Position numbers and translations under genes: made by a program. Under the pieces are notes generated by a model. It worked only from the letters and a program-made list of their open reading frames with translations, was not told the DNA's origin and searched no databases. From Opitutia bacterium UBA7441 (GTDB lineage: Bacteria > Verrucomicrobiota > Verrucomicrobiia > Opitutales > Coraliomargaritaceae): a stretch of DNA of 23,304 nt. Each line of letters begins with the position of its first letter. Position 1 is the first letter of the stretch. This document shows, piece after piece, positions 1 through 6,869 of this stretch. The DNA lies in NCBI GenBank assembly GCA_002480015.1, contig DLQD01000125.1:1-23304 (forward strand). Direction: 5' to 3'.

Positions 1-128
1 CTTCGCTCTTCGAGCTACGGCGGACAAGTCGGATGCCCCTTCTCCGGTCGCTGCGCTCCCTGCGTCGAACCCTTCTTACGGGTTCTTCATCCCAATTCCG
101 CTAAAGCGGTAGTTAGACGGCTTCGCCA
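1..128. repeat. Intergenic hairpin-rich segment, possible dispersed repeat
   Basis: No convincing gene is present here. Two small perfect inverted repeats can be read: GAACCC/GGGTTC at 67-85 and CCGCT/AGCGG at 98-109. The stretch lies immediately 3' of the minus-strand tRNA-Arg, so the hairpins could help end or process that transcript, although no T tract follows them. The CTTCG...CTACGGCGGACAAG wording at the left edge resembles intergenic sequence I remember as recurring next to tRNA genes in several bacterial phyla. That is recollection and no second copy is present in this window. Confidence 0.3.
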
Positions 129-205
129 TGGTACGGGCGCTGGGATTCGAACCCAGGACCGTCGGTTTAGAAAACCGATGCTCTATCCAACTGAGCTACG
201 CCCGC
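129..205 (-). tRNA. tRNA-Arg (anticodon UCU)
   Basis: Read on the minus strand, the gene folds into a full cloverleaf. The 7-bp acceptor stem pairs GCGGGCG with CGCCCGT (first pair G-U), followed by discriminator A and a genome-encoded CCA at 129-131. The D arm carries AGCTCAGTTGGATAGAGC. The anticodon stem TCGGT/ACCGA closes the loop TTTCTAA, which gives anticodon UCU for AGA/AGG arginine codons. The T arm contains GGTTCGAATCC. All standard elements are intact, so this is a functional gene by appearance. Confidence 0.96.
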
Positions 206-351
206 ATCCAAGAAATTCGGTAGGTTGATTAAGGACGCGCTTCTGGCAAGCAAATCCCGCACACCCCCCCTACAGGGTCAAAATGTGATTCAACGGTGAG
301 TAGTTAGAAGCTTTTTGAGTGCGCCCGGCGTCCACTCTCGAAATAAAGAAA

Positions 352-377
352 AGCCCCGCTTCTCACGAAGCGGGGCT
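352..377 (-). terminator. Intrinsic terminator of the rpsB-tsf operon
   Basis: A perfect 11-bp stem (AGCCCCGCTTC paired with GAAGCGGGGCT) with a TCAC loop lies 29 bp beyond the tsf stop codon. Read on the minus strand it is followed by TTTCTTTATTT, a T-rich tract of the kind needed for Rho-independent termination. Confidence 0.93.
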
Positions 378-406
378 GAAACTTTCAAAAACTTTTTGAA
401 AAGAAC

Positions 407-1000
407 TTAGGCGCCGACTTGGAAGCGGGCAAAGCGCTTGATCTGCATGTTCTCGCCCATCTTGGCGATCATGGAGGTCAGGACTTCTTGCACGGTTTGG
501 TCAGGATTCTTGACGTAAGCTTGTTCGAGAAGGCAGGACTCGCTGAGGAACTTATTGAGTTTGCCTTCGACGATCTTCTCGATCGCCTGGGCGGGCTTAC
601 CTTCGGCTTGGCTTTCGGCGACTTTGCGCTCGGCTGCGATGATCTCAGGATCGACCTGTTCGCGAGAGACGCAGACGGGGTTGGTCGCCGCGATGTGCAT
701 GGCGATGTCTTTCACGAATTGCTTGAAATCCGCGGTCTTGGCGACGAAGTCACTTTCGCAACTGACTTCAATCATAACGCCTACCTTACCCCCCAAATGG
801 ATGTAAGTGTCGATGAGGCCGTCGCTGGCATCGCGGCCGGCTTTTTTAGCGGCGGTTGCCATGCCCTTCTTGCGCAGAAGCTCTACGGCTTTTTCGAAAT
901 CACCTTCGGCTTCGACCAAGGCTTTCTTACAATCCATCAGTCCAGCACCTGTGCTTTCGCGCAGCTCACCGACCATTTTAGCATTAATTTGTACACTCAT
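407..1000 (-). CDS. tsf: Elongation factor Ts
   Basis: EF-Ts is the nucleotide exchange factor that reloads EF-Tu with GTP during translation elongation in the cytoplasm. The 197-aa product begins MSVQINAKMV and shows the N-terminal UBA-like signature TGAGLMDC (residues 17-24) and the core signature CESDFVA (81-87). An in-frame start 32 codons upstream (at 1096) would overlap the rpsB coding region, so the ATG at 1000 is chosen. At 197 aa it is much shorter than E. coli EF-Ts (283 aa) and resembles the compact Thermus type with one core subdomain. That is a normal family variant and not a truncation. It follows rpsB by 46 bp in the conserved rpsB-tsf operon and is followed by a strong terminator. 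No clear Shine-Dalgarno is visible upstream. Confidence 0.97.
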   Translation of the reverse strand: MSVQINAKMVGELRESTGAGLMDCKKALVEAEGDFEKAVELLRKKGMATAAKKAGRDASDGLIDTYIHLGGKVGVMIEVSCESDFVAKTADFKQFVKDIAMHIAATNPVCVSREQVDPEIIAAERKVAESQAEGKPAQAIEKIVEGKLNKFLSESCLLEQAYVKNPDQTVQEVLTSMIAKMGENMQIKRFARFQVGA

Positions 1001-1046
1001 ATTTTCTAAGTTGTTTAAAATTCTTAAGATATCAGTCCGCAGTCGA

Positions 1047-1934
1047 CTACTTGGTCTCCTCGGTAGCTTCTGGCGTCGTTTCAACAACGGGCTCATCGGC
1101 CGCTGCTTCAGGCAGAGAGGCTTCCGCTACCTGGGGAACAGGAGCGTCATCTTCACCATAACCGGCGGGCAGAGTCACCTCTACGTCACCTTGCTGCTCG
1201 AAGACTTGCTCGCGGATGATCGGGCCGGCGCTCTTTTGCACTTTCTTGGCTTCGCGCTGAGACAGACCATTTTGGGCGGCTTCAAGAATGGTTTCGACGA
1301 TAATGCGAATGGACTTCACGGCGTCATCATTACCAGGAATCGGGTAATCGAGCACAGTGGGGTCAGAATTGGTATCGACCAAGCCGATTACGGGGATGCC
1401 GAGGCGGTTGGCTTCGGACACGGCGATTTCTTCGTTCTTCGTGTCCACGACGAAGACCGCAGCGGGTAGCTCTGTCACATCTAGCATGCCTTCGAAGTTG
1501 CGGTTCATCCGGCTCATTTGGCGGCGGATGGCGGCTTCTTCCTTACCGGGAAGCTTCTCGAGTTCGCCTTCCTGATCCATTTTAAGGAACTTGCGGTATT
1601 TCGCGAGCGAGCTCTTGATGGTTGTAAAATTGGTCAGGCCTCCACCCATCCAGCGATTCACACAGAAAGGCATGTTGCAGGCAGTAGCCGCTTCACGCAT
1701 GATTTCCTGCGCTTGCTTCTTAGTGCCGATAAAAAGCACATCTTTGCCGGAAGCGACCGTCTCTTCGATCTTGGCGTAGGCCTTTTCGAGGAGGGCGTGT
1801 GTTTTCTCCAAATCGATAATGGAGATGCCGTTGCGGTTGTCGTAGACGTAGGGCTTGGACTTTGGATTCCAGCGGCGAAGCTGGTGGCCGAAGTGAACGC
1901 CTGCGTCAAGGAGGTCTTTAGGTGTGGTATTCAT
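1047..1934 (-). CDS. rpsB: 30S ribosomal protein S2 (acidic C-terminal extension)
   Basis: S2 is a late-binding protein of the small ribosomal subunit that docks near S1 and is needed for translation initiation. The protein is 295 aa. The S2 fold is recognisable throughout: VHFGHQLRRWNPK near the start, FIGTKKQAQEI around 68-78, WMGGGLTNF around 94-102, and VDTNSDP near 190. The family is usually about 230-260 aa. The extra length is an acidic, Pro/Ala/Glu-rich tail from about residue 245 onward, a common lineage-specific extension. The start is ATG 1934 with no recognisable Shine-Dalgarno. It is first in the rpsB-tsf operon and has a leader predicted to hold three hairpins, which suggests autogenous control of the type known for rpsB in other bacteria. 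Confidence 0.97.
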   Translation of the reverse strand: MNTTPKDLLDAGVHFGHQLRRWNPKSKPYVYDNRNGISIIDLEKTHALLEKAYAKIEETVASGKDVLFIGTKKQAQEIMREAATACNMPFCVNRWMGGGLTNFTTIKSSLAKYRKFLKMDQEGELEKLPGKEEAAIRRQMSRMNRNFEGMLDVTELPAAVFVVDTKNEEIAVSEANRLGIPVIGLVDTNSDPTVLDYPIPGNDDAVKSIRIIVETILEAAQNGLSQREAKKVQKSAGPIIREQVFEQQGDVEVTLPAGYGEDDAPVPQVAEASLPEAAADEPVVETTPEATEETK

Positions 1935-1947
1935 GGTGTGTTCAAAG

Positions 1948-2017
1948 CCCGGAAAACCACTCCGGGAGAAACGATGTTTCTTTTATATGTGTGTCGGTTT
2001 ATGGGGCGAAATGCCCC
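1948..2017 (-). promoter_or_regulatory. Structured 5' leader of rpsB
   Basis: Between the candidate promoter and the rpsB start codon lie three perfect small inverted repeats: CCCGG/CCGGG at 1948-1966, GAAAC/GTTTC at 1968-1980, and GGGGC/GCCCC at 2003-2017. Tandem hairpins close to the start codon suit a translational operator for S2 autoregulation, which is known for rpsB leaders in other phyla. The sequence does not let me match a described S2 leader motif, so the regulatory role is inferred. Confidence 0.35.
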
Positions 2018-2052
2018 GCTCTCCCTGCCCCTAGTGAACAGGAAAGCGGAGA

Positions 2053-2080
2053 TGGATAGCCATCGAGTGCATCAAGGCAA
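2053..2080 (-). promoter_or_regulatory. Candidate sigma-70-type promoter for rpsB-tsf
   Basis: On the minus strand a TTGCCT hexamer is separated by 16 bp from TATCCA. This would start transcription near 2046 and leave a leader of roughly 110 nt that contains the three hairpins. The -10 match is only moderate. Confidence 0.3.
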
Positions 2081-2117
2081 GCGTAAAGGCGGAAAATCTG
2101 CGGTTTTAGGCGGCTAC

Positions 2118-2435
2118 TTAATTAAACGAACGTCCACAACCACAGGTGCTGCTGGCATTTGGATTCCGGATATCGAAACCTTTGCCGCCCAGGCCGTCGT
2201 CAAAGTCGACCACGCTGCCGTCCAGATACTCCAGGCTCGTCGCGTCGATCAGGAATGAGACGCCGTTACTTTCCAGTATTTGATCGTCATCTTTTTTGGC
2301 ATCGAAGGACATGCCGTATTCGAAGCCCGAACATCCGCCGGCTTCGACAAAGATGCGGAGACGTTGCCCATCGGTAGCTTTATCAGCCTCTAATTTACGA
2401 ATTTGTGCGACTGCTTTATCTGTGAGCGTGATCAT
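2118..2435 (-). CDS. IscA/ErpA/HesB-family iron-sulfur cluster carrier
   Basis: A-type carriers of this family accept Fe-S clusters from a scaffold and deliver them to apo-enzymes in the cytosol. The protein is 105 aa, the normal family length. It has the three invariant cysteines: Cys35 in GGCSGFEY, and Cys98 and Cys100 in the C-terminal TCGCGRSF motif. The start is ATG 2435, and an opposite-strand gene begins 92 bp away, so the two likely share a divergent control region. No suf or isc partners are adjacent, so it may act as a stand-alone ErpA-like carrier. A plausible local client is the sdhB iron-sulfur subunit further along the window, but that link is inference. The exact paralogue (iscA, erpA or sufA) cannot be decided from sequence alone. 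Confidence 0.92.
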   Translation of the reverse strand: MITLTDKAVAQIRKLEADKATDGQRLRIFVEAGGCSGFEYGMSFDAKKDDDQILESNGVSFLIDATSLEYLDGSVVDFDDGLGGKGFDIRNPNASSTCGCGRSFN

Positions 2436-2527
2436 AGGTATACGAAAAGCGTCCGAACTCCATCTGTCAATCCGAGTGCTCTATATGTTTGAACTGTGTG
2501 GCTGAACGAAGTTTGTTTCTTAGCGAC

Positions 2528-4609
2528 ATGAGCCACATAATAAGCACTAGCGGTCAACATCCTTGGAACTTCACGCGGAGAGGGGGCATTTTTCAAGTGC
2601 AACTCAACACCGTCGAAGATCTGCGCGCGCTGGACACGCTCGATCCGAAACTTTGGGTGGCTCTGAGCTGCCCGGTCAACGATCTCGAAATCGATCGGCG
2701 CACGCTCTCACTCATCGATAACGATGCCGACGGTCGGGTGCGGATCGAGGAAATGCTGACCGCGGTGCAATGGACGCTGGCCCGCCTCTCTAAGCCGGAA
2801 TCCCTCTTCGAAGGCGGCGACCTCCCCCTCGCCGCAATCAACAAGGACGACGAAGAAGGCGTCAAACTACTTGCCTCGGCCAAGCGTATCCTCGCTAATA
2901 TGGGCGCGGCCGATGCGACGACGATCTCCGTAGGGCAGGCCGCTAACATTGAGCAAATCTACAGGAACTCACGTCTGAATGGCGACGGCGTGATCGCCAA
3001 GGACGCCTGCGACGAGCAGGCGGTGCAGGACTTAATCGGCGAGATAATGGACTGCCTGGGTGCCGAAACCGACCGCAGCGGCGAACCGGGCGTGACCCAA
3101 GAAAAAACGAAGCGCTTTTTCGACGAACTGAAGCTCTACGACCAGTGGTGGACAGAAGGTGAAGTGAATACCCGAAAAGGCGAAGACGTATTCCCCCTCG
3201 GTGAGTCCACACCGGATGCATTCAAGCACTTCCTCGCGGTGGAAAAGAAGATCGACGACTTTTTCGCCCGTTGCCAACTGGCCGCTTTTGACGAGCGAGC
3301 GGAGGCCCCACTCAACCCGAACACCTCCCTCTATTCCGCGATCTCTGACGAGGATTTTTCACTGCCGCGTCAAGACATCGAGCGCCTACCACTGGCCAGA
3401 GTAGCCCCGACTTCGACCGTGCCCATTTTCGAAGGGATCAACCCAGAATGGCGCCAGCGGATGCGTCAGCTCAGCGAGAAAGTCATCCGACCGCTTGGCA
3501 TCGGTCTAGGAGATTCATTGGAGCACGAGGAGTGGCAGGAGGTGAAAAAACGCTTCGGAGCCTACCGCAAATGGAGGCAGTCCAAACCCGAGACCCGCGT
3601 GGATAAACTCAAAATCCAGCGGGTCAGGGACCTCCTTAAAACAGACCTCCAGGACAAAATCAACGCGCTGCTCGACGAAGACGCTCAACTCGCCCCCGAG
3701 ATGAAAGCTATTGACAGCGTTGAAAAGCTAGCCCGCTACCATCGCGACCTCGTCGCACTGCTCAACAACTACGTTAATTTCAAACAGTTCTATGACGAAT
3801 CCGTCTCTGCCATTTTCCAAGCGGGCGAACTCTTTCTGGATGGACGTGAGTGCCACCTTTGCCTCCGCGTCGGCGACCCCACCAAACACTCCGTCCTGGC
3901 AAGCCTCTCCCGCGCCTTCGTTGCCTACTGCGAATGCCGACGCGAAGACTCGCCCGCCAAATTTCACATCGCTGCAGTCTTTACGGCCGGCGATTCGGCC
4001 AACTTAATCGTCGGCCGCAACGGCGTCTTCCGCGACCGGGGCGGACTCCTCTGGGATACCACAATTGTGCGCCTGATCGAGAATCCGATCAGCATCCATG
4101 AGGCCTTCTTCCGCCCCTATGTGCGTACTGGCCGTCTCATTGGCGAGAAAATCGAGCAATGGGCAGTGACCCGCGACAAGGCGATGCAAAAACAAATGGA
4201 AACCGGCGTCGACACCATCGGCAACGTATCCAACGGTTCTGGTCAAAGCGCCAGTAGCCCTGCCTTTGGAGGAGTCGCGGCCATGCTGGCAGCTGGTGGA
4301 ATCGCCCTCGGCGCCGTCGGCGCAGGCCTGGCCTCGCTCTTCAACACCATGAAGTCACTCACCTGGTGGGAACTACCGCTTGTCATCCTTGGATGCATCT
4401 TGATGATTTCCCTGCCCTCCATGCTCATCGCCTGGCTCAAACTCCGGAAACGCACACTCGCTCCCCTCCTCGACGCCTCAGGTTGGGCAGTCAATGGGCG
4501 CACTCTGATCTCCGCTAAGCTAGGCCGAAACTTGACAACGCGGGCGACACTCCCGCTCGCAGCACATTGCCACTTCGACGAGCGCGTCGGTGTCCGCAAC
4601 AGCCTATAG
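2528..4609 (+). CDS. Large EF-hand protein with two C-terminal membrane segments, function unknown
   Basis: I do not recognise a function. The 693-aa protein has a canonical 12-residue EF-hand loop, DNDADGRVRIEE at 64-75, with Asp at 1, 3 and 5, Gly at 6 and Glu at 12. A degenerate second loop (LNGDGVIAKD, about 150-159) may pair with it. The long middle part (160-550) looks soluble and helical, with distinctive blocks at 432-447 (FLDGRECHLCLRVGD) and 494-535 (VGRNGVFRDRG, ENPISIHEAFF). A Gly/Ala-rich hydrophobic stretch (579-602) and a second one (614-640) look like a membrane hairpin, followed by a basic KLRKR and a conserved-looking LLDASGWAVNGR (646-657). I recall similar hypothetical proteins in Bacteroidota and Verrucomicrobiota. 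ATG 2528 is preferred over an upstream in-frame TTG at 2489. Calcium binding is inferred from the loop only. It appears monocistronic. Confidence 0.85.
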   Translation: MSHIISTSGQHPWNFTRRGGIFQVQLNTVEDLRALDTLDPKLWVALSCPVNDLEIDRRTLSLIDNDADGRVRIEEMLTAVQWTLARLSKPESLFEGGDLPLAAINKDDEEGVKLLASAKRILANMGAADATTISVGQAANIEQIYRNSRLNGDGVIAKDACDEQAVQDLIGEIMDCLGAETDRSGEPGVTQEKTKRFFDELKLYDQWWTEGEVNTRKGEDVFPLGESTPDAFKHFLAVEKKIDDFFARCQLAAFDERAEAPLNPNTSLYSAISDEDFSLPRQDIERLPLARVAPTSTVPIFEGINPEWRQRMRQLSEKVIRPLGIGLGDSLEHEEWQEVKKRFGAYRKWRQSKPETRVDKLKIQRVRDLLKTDLQDKINALLDEDAQLAPEMKAIDSVEKLARYHRDLVALLNNYVNFKQFYDESVSAIFQAGELFLDGRECHLCLRVGDPTKHSVLASLSRAFVAYCECRREDSPAKFHIAAVFTAGDSANLIVGRNGVFRDRGGLLWDTTIVRLIENPISIHEAFFRPYVRTGRLIGEKIEQWAVTRDKAMQKQMETGVDTIGNVSNGSGQSASSPAFGGVAAMLAAGGIALGAVGAGLASLFNTMKSLTWWELPLVILGCILMISLPSMLIAWLKLRKRTLAPLLDASGWAVNGRTLISAKLGRNLTTRATLPLAAHCHFDERVGVRNSL

Positions 4610-4642
4610 GCGGCACTTGGGCTCACTCTAATCACATGTCTG

Positions 4643-4699
4643 CTAGCATGGATTTATATAAGCATAATATTGTGAAGCATTTTTCATGCTAGTTTGACA
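4643..4699 (+). promoter_or_regulatory. AT-rich spacer with inverted repeat and TTGACA box
   Basis: An 8-bp perfect inverted repeat, CTAGCATG (4643-4650) and CATGCTAG (4685-4692), frames an AT-rich stretch. A consensus -35 hexamer TTGACA at 4694-4699 follows directly. The nearest -10-like box (GATACT, 4711-4716) is only 11 bp downstream, too close for a standard promoter. This may be an operator or promoter for the 120-aa gene and rpoN, but the evidence is weak. Confidence 0.22.
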
Positions 4700-4733
4700 A
4701 ATCCGCTTGCGATACTTCACCCAAAGGGATTTC

Positions 4734-5096
4734 ATGAGTCCCGTGAGTCAGCCTAAGTATATATTCAACGAGTTGCATTTCGAACTTCTGCGGATGATCG
4801 CCGAAGGTGCTATGGCCTTTGTCAATGAAGCTCAGCAAAATAGAGCCGGCCGATTCGAGCAGCGCGTCGCAGTGAAACGAATCCAAGAAGCCGACTCCAA
4901 GATCGAAGAGTTTGGCTGTCATGTCGTCGGTGAAGCCCGGCAGGTGGCTAATCGCATCCTTACTCATAGTGCACAAACCCACCCTATTGGTCAAATCAGT
5001 GGCCTGCTCAGAACAGAGAGATGCAAGCCAGCCGCGGGATCCGGCCTAGAGGGCGACGAATCGGCAACAGGAGATACGATCTATTTCAGAGCATGA
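4734..5096 (+). CDS. Unknown 120-aa protein, overlaps rpoN start
   Basis: I do not recognise this protein. It is 120 aa, starting MSPVSQPKYIF. The first 80 residues look like an amphipathic helical domain rich in Glu, Ala and Arg, and the last 35 or so are Gly/Ser-rich and probably disordered. Two features support it as a real gene. AAGGGA lies 5 nt before ATG 4734, one of the few good Shine-Dalgarno sequences in the window. Its TGA stop overlaps the rpoN ATG as ATGA (5093-5096), the usual arrangement for translational coupling. There are no membrane segments or signal peptide. A competing open frame on the opposite strand (4689-4994) has no ribosome site or operon context. Function in relation to sigma-54 is unknown. 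Confidence 0.55.
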   Translation: MSPVSQPKYIFNELHFELLRMIAEGAMAFVNEAQQNRAGRFEQRVAVKRIQEADSKIEEFGCHVVGEARQVANRILTHSAQTHPIGQISGLLRTERCKPAAGSGLEGDESATGDTIYFRA

Positions 5097-6541
5097 GTTC
5101 ACAAGGATTTCAACAAGTACAGAAGCAAGCACAGACACTCGTTCTGGCGCCGCAGCTGCGCAATTCCCTGAAGATCCTGCAAGCACCCGCCGTCGAACTG
5201 CGAACCTCCATTTTGGAGGAGCTGCAAACCAACCCGCTACTGGAGGAACTCCCGGTTGACAGCATCAGCGTCGAAGAACACCGAGAGTCGACGAATGAAA
5301 ATGAACGCGAAGCGAACGAAGAACTCGACTTCAACGCAGAGGACTTCAGTGCATTGGAGCGCATGAGCGAAGACATGCGCGAACAATTCGCACAGGAAAA
5401 CTCCGGCCAGTCCTACACCGCAGAAGATGAAGAGCGCCGCGACTACTTCCTAAACTCGCTGACCGAAAGCGTCTCCTTGCAGCAGCACTTAATCGAGCAG
5501 GCCGAATTGACCGACTGTGACGATCAAGAGCGCGAAGCTCTTTACTATCTGATCGGCAGTTTGGATGACAACGGCTATCTCACCGAGACGATCTCCAACA
5601 TCGCGCTGACTTCACGCATCCCCTACGGCATTGTGCAAAAAGCCACAGCGCTATTGAAAACCTTCGATCCTCCGGGCATTGGTAGCGAGAATATGGAAGA
5701 CTGCTTAGCCACGCAACTCGAACTGCGTGGGCGCGGCGACTCACTCGCCTCTAAAATCCTACGTGAGCATTTCAACCTGCTCGTTCGCCGGCGTGTGCCC
5801 GAACTCAAACGCAAGACAGGTGCCAGCCCCGAAGACATCCAGGATGCGATCGAAGAAATCTCCACACTCGAACCCGCCCCAGGTAAGCGCTTCAGCGCCG
5901 ACAGCAATACGGTCATTGAGCCGGACGCTAGCGTCTTTCAGGATGAGTACGACGAGTGGCAGATCGTCCTTAACAACGACTACATACCCCGCCTGCGTAT
6001 CAGCGGTGTTTACAAAGACATGCTGGCCAAAGGCAACTTAAACAAAGCCGAAAAAGAGTTTATGCTGGAACGCATGCGCTCGGGCAAATTCCTCATTAAT
6101 TCGATCGAGCAACGCCAGCAAACGATCGAGCGTATCACCCGAGAGATCCTCAAATTCCAAAACGAATTTTTCGAAGTCGGGGTCTCCAAGCTGCGCCCAC
6201 TTACCATGAGCACCATCGCCGAGACAGTTGGCGTGCACGAGACCACAGTGAGCCGCGCTATCGCCAATAAATATATCCGCACCCCGCACGGGGTCTTCGC
6301 ATTCAAATATTTTTTCACCCCCGGCTACAAAGCCGGCAACGGCGAGTCAGTCTCGAACAAAACAATCAAAGATATGATCAGCCAAATTATTGAACAGGAA
6401 AACCCAGCTAAACCTTTCAGCGATCAAAACATCGTCGATCAGCTTAAAGAGAAGGATATCAAGATCGCTCGCCGTACCGTAGCCAAATATCGCGAAGAGC
6501 TCGGCATTCTGCCGACCAACCTCCGCCGGCGCTATGATTGA
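5093..6541 (+). CDS. rpoN: RNA polymerase sigma-54 factor
   Basis: Sigma-54 directs RNA polymerase to -24/-12 promoters and opens DNA only with an ATP-driven enhancer-binding protein. The 482-aa protein has all family parts in order. The Gln-rich region I (GFQQVQKQAQTL, then LAPQLRNSLKIL, residues 5-30) ends in ELQTNPLLEE. An acidic region II follows (about 60-115), then the core-binding region, a helix-turn-helix near 371-393 (STIAETVGVHETTVSRAI), and the RpoN box ARRTVAKYRE at 459-468. The ATG at 5093 is chosen over an upstream in-frame start at 5021 because homology begins there and it overlaps the preceding stop as ATGA. There is no Shine-Dalgarno at a usual distance, consistent with coupled translation. 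Common rpoN neighbours (lptB, hpf, ptsN) are absent, and no enhancer-binding protein is encoded nearby. Confidence 0.97.
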   Translation: MSSQGFQQVQKQAQTLVLAPQLRNSLKILQAPAVELRTSILEELQTNPLLEELPVDSISVEEHRESTNENEREANEELDFNAEDFSALERMSEDMREQFAQENSGQSYTAEDEERRDYFLNSLTESVSLQQHLIEQAELTDCDDQEREALYYLIGSLDDNGYLTETISNIALTSRIPYGIVQKATALLKTFDPPGIGSENMEDCLATQLELRGRGDSLASKILREHFNLLVRRRVPELKRKTGASPEDIQDAIEEISTLEPAPGKRFSADSNTVIEPDASVFQDEYDEWQIVLNNDYIPRLRISGVYKDMLAKGNLNKAEKEFMLERMRSGKFLINSIEQRQQTIERITREILKFQNEFFEVGVSKLRPLTMSTIAETVGVHETTVSRAIANKYIRTPHGVFAFKYFFTPGYKAGNGESVSNKTIKDMISQIIEQENPAKPFSDQNIVDQLKEKDIKIARRTVAKYREELGILPTNLRRRYD

Positions 6542-6579
6542 ACCTTAGTGTAGCCCCACGTATTACCCTAAACCCAGAA

Positions 6580-6664
6580 TGGTGGTCGAGGAGGGACTTG
6601 AACCCTCACGCCTCACGGCACATGACCCTTAATCATGCGTGTCTGCCAATTCCACCACTCGACC
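6580..6664 (-). tRNA. tRNA-Leu with anticodon AAG (A34)
   Basis: A class II tRNA on the minus strand. The 7-bp acceptor stem GGTCGAG/CTCGACC is perfect, discriminator A and encoded CCA (6580-6582) are present, the D arm reads GTGGTGGAATTGGCAGAC, the long variable arm can pair TGCC with GGCG, and the T stem GAGGG/CCCTC is perfect. The anticodon stem CATGA/TCATG is fully paired and closes the 7-nt loop TTAAGGG. With U33 in place the anticodon is AAG, for CUU leucine codons. The body resembles ordinary bacterial tRNA-Leu(GAG), so this looks like a G34-to-A34 change. A UAA reading would break the stem. It lies convergent to rpoN. Confidence 0.93.
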
Positions 6665-6869
6665 GATGGACTACGTATGCGTAGCGAAGTTGGAAGGTGA
6701 TAGGTAGCTTTTTTGGGAGATCAACATAAAATTCAAAAAAATTGCCAACTTTCCCCAAAAAGGCCGTCCGCATGCTTGTATGTTGAAGTAATTTACTCTA
6801 CCAACATGTATACATTAACCACAACTCACGTGCCCGCTCTTCACGCGGTCGCGTTTATCCCTAATAGTC

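Noticed and set aside
407..1000. Short EF-Ts (197 aa) as a truncated gene.
   Set aside because: Compact EF-Ts proteins of about 200 aa are normal in several phyla and the start and end are intact.
419..1009. Long open frames on the plus strand across tsf and rpsB.
   Set aside because: They are antisense to clearly conserved tsf and rpsB and match no family; high-GC third positions create such shadows.
4689..4994. A 101-codon open frame on the minus strand opposite the 120-aa gene.
   Set aside because: It has no ribosome site or operon partner, and the plus-strand frame has both an SD and an ATGA overlap with rpoN.
6580..6664. Reading the tRNA-Leu anticodon as UAA.
   Set aside because: It would need a shifted loop and would break the perfect CATGA/TCATG anticodon stem.
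6671..6684. Palindrome CTACGTATGCGTAG upstream of tRNA-Leu, sharing 11 bases with 8908-8918 in the MITE-like element.
   Set aside because: The match stops at 11 bases and no flanking similarity exists, so it is likely chance.
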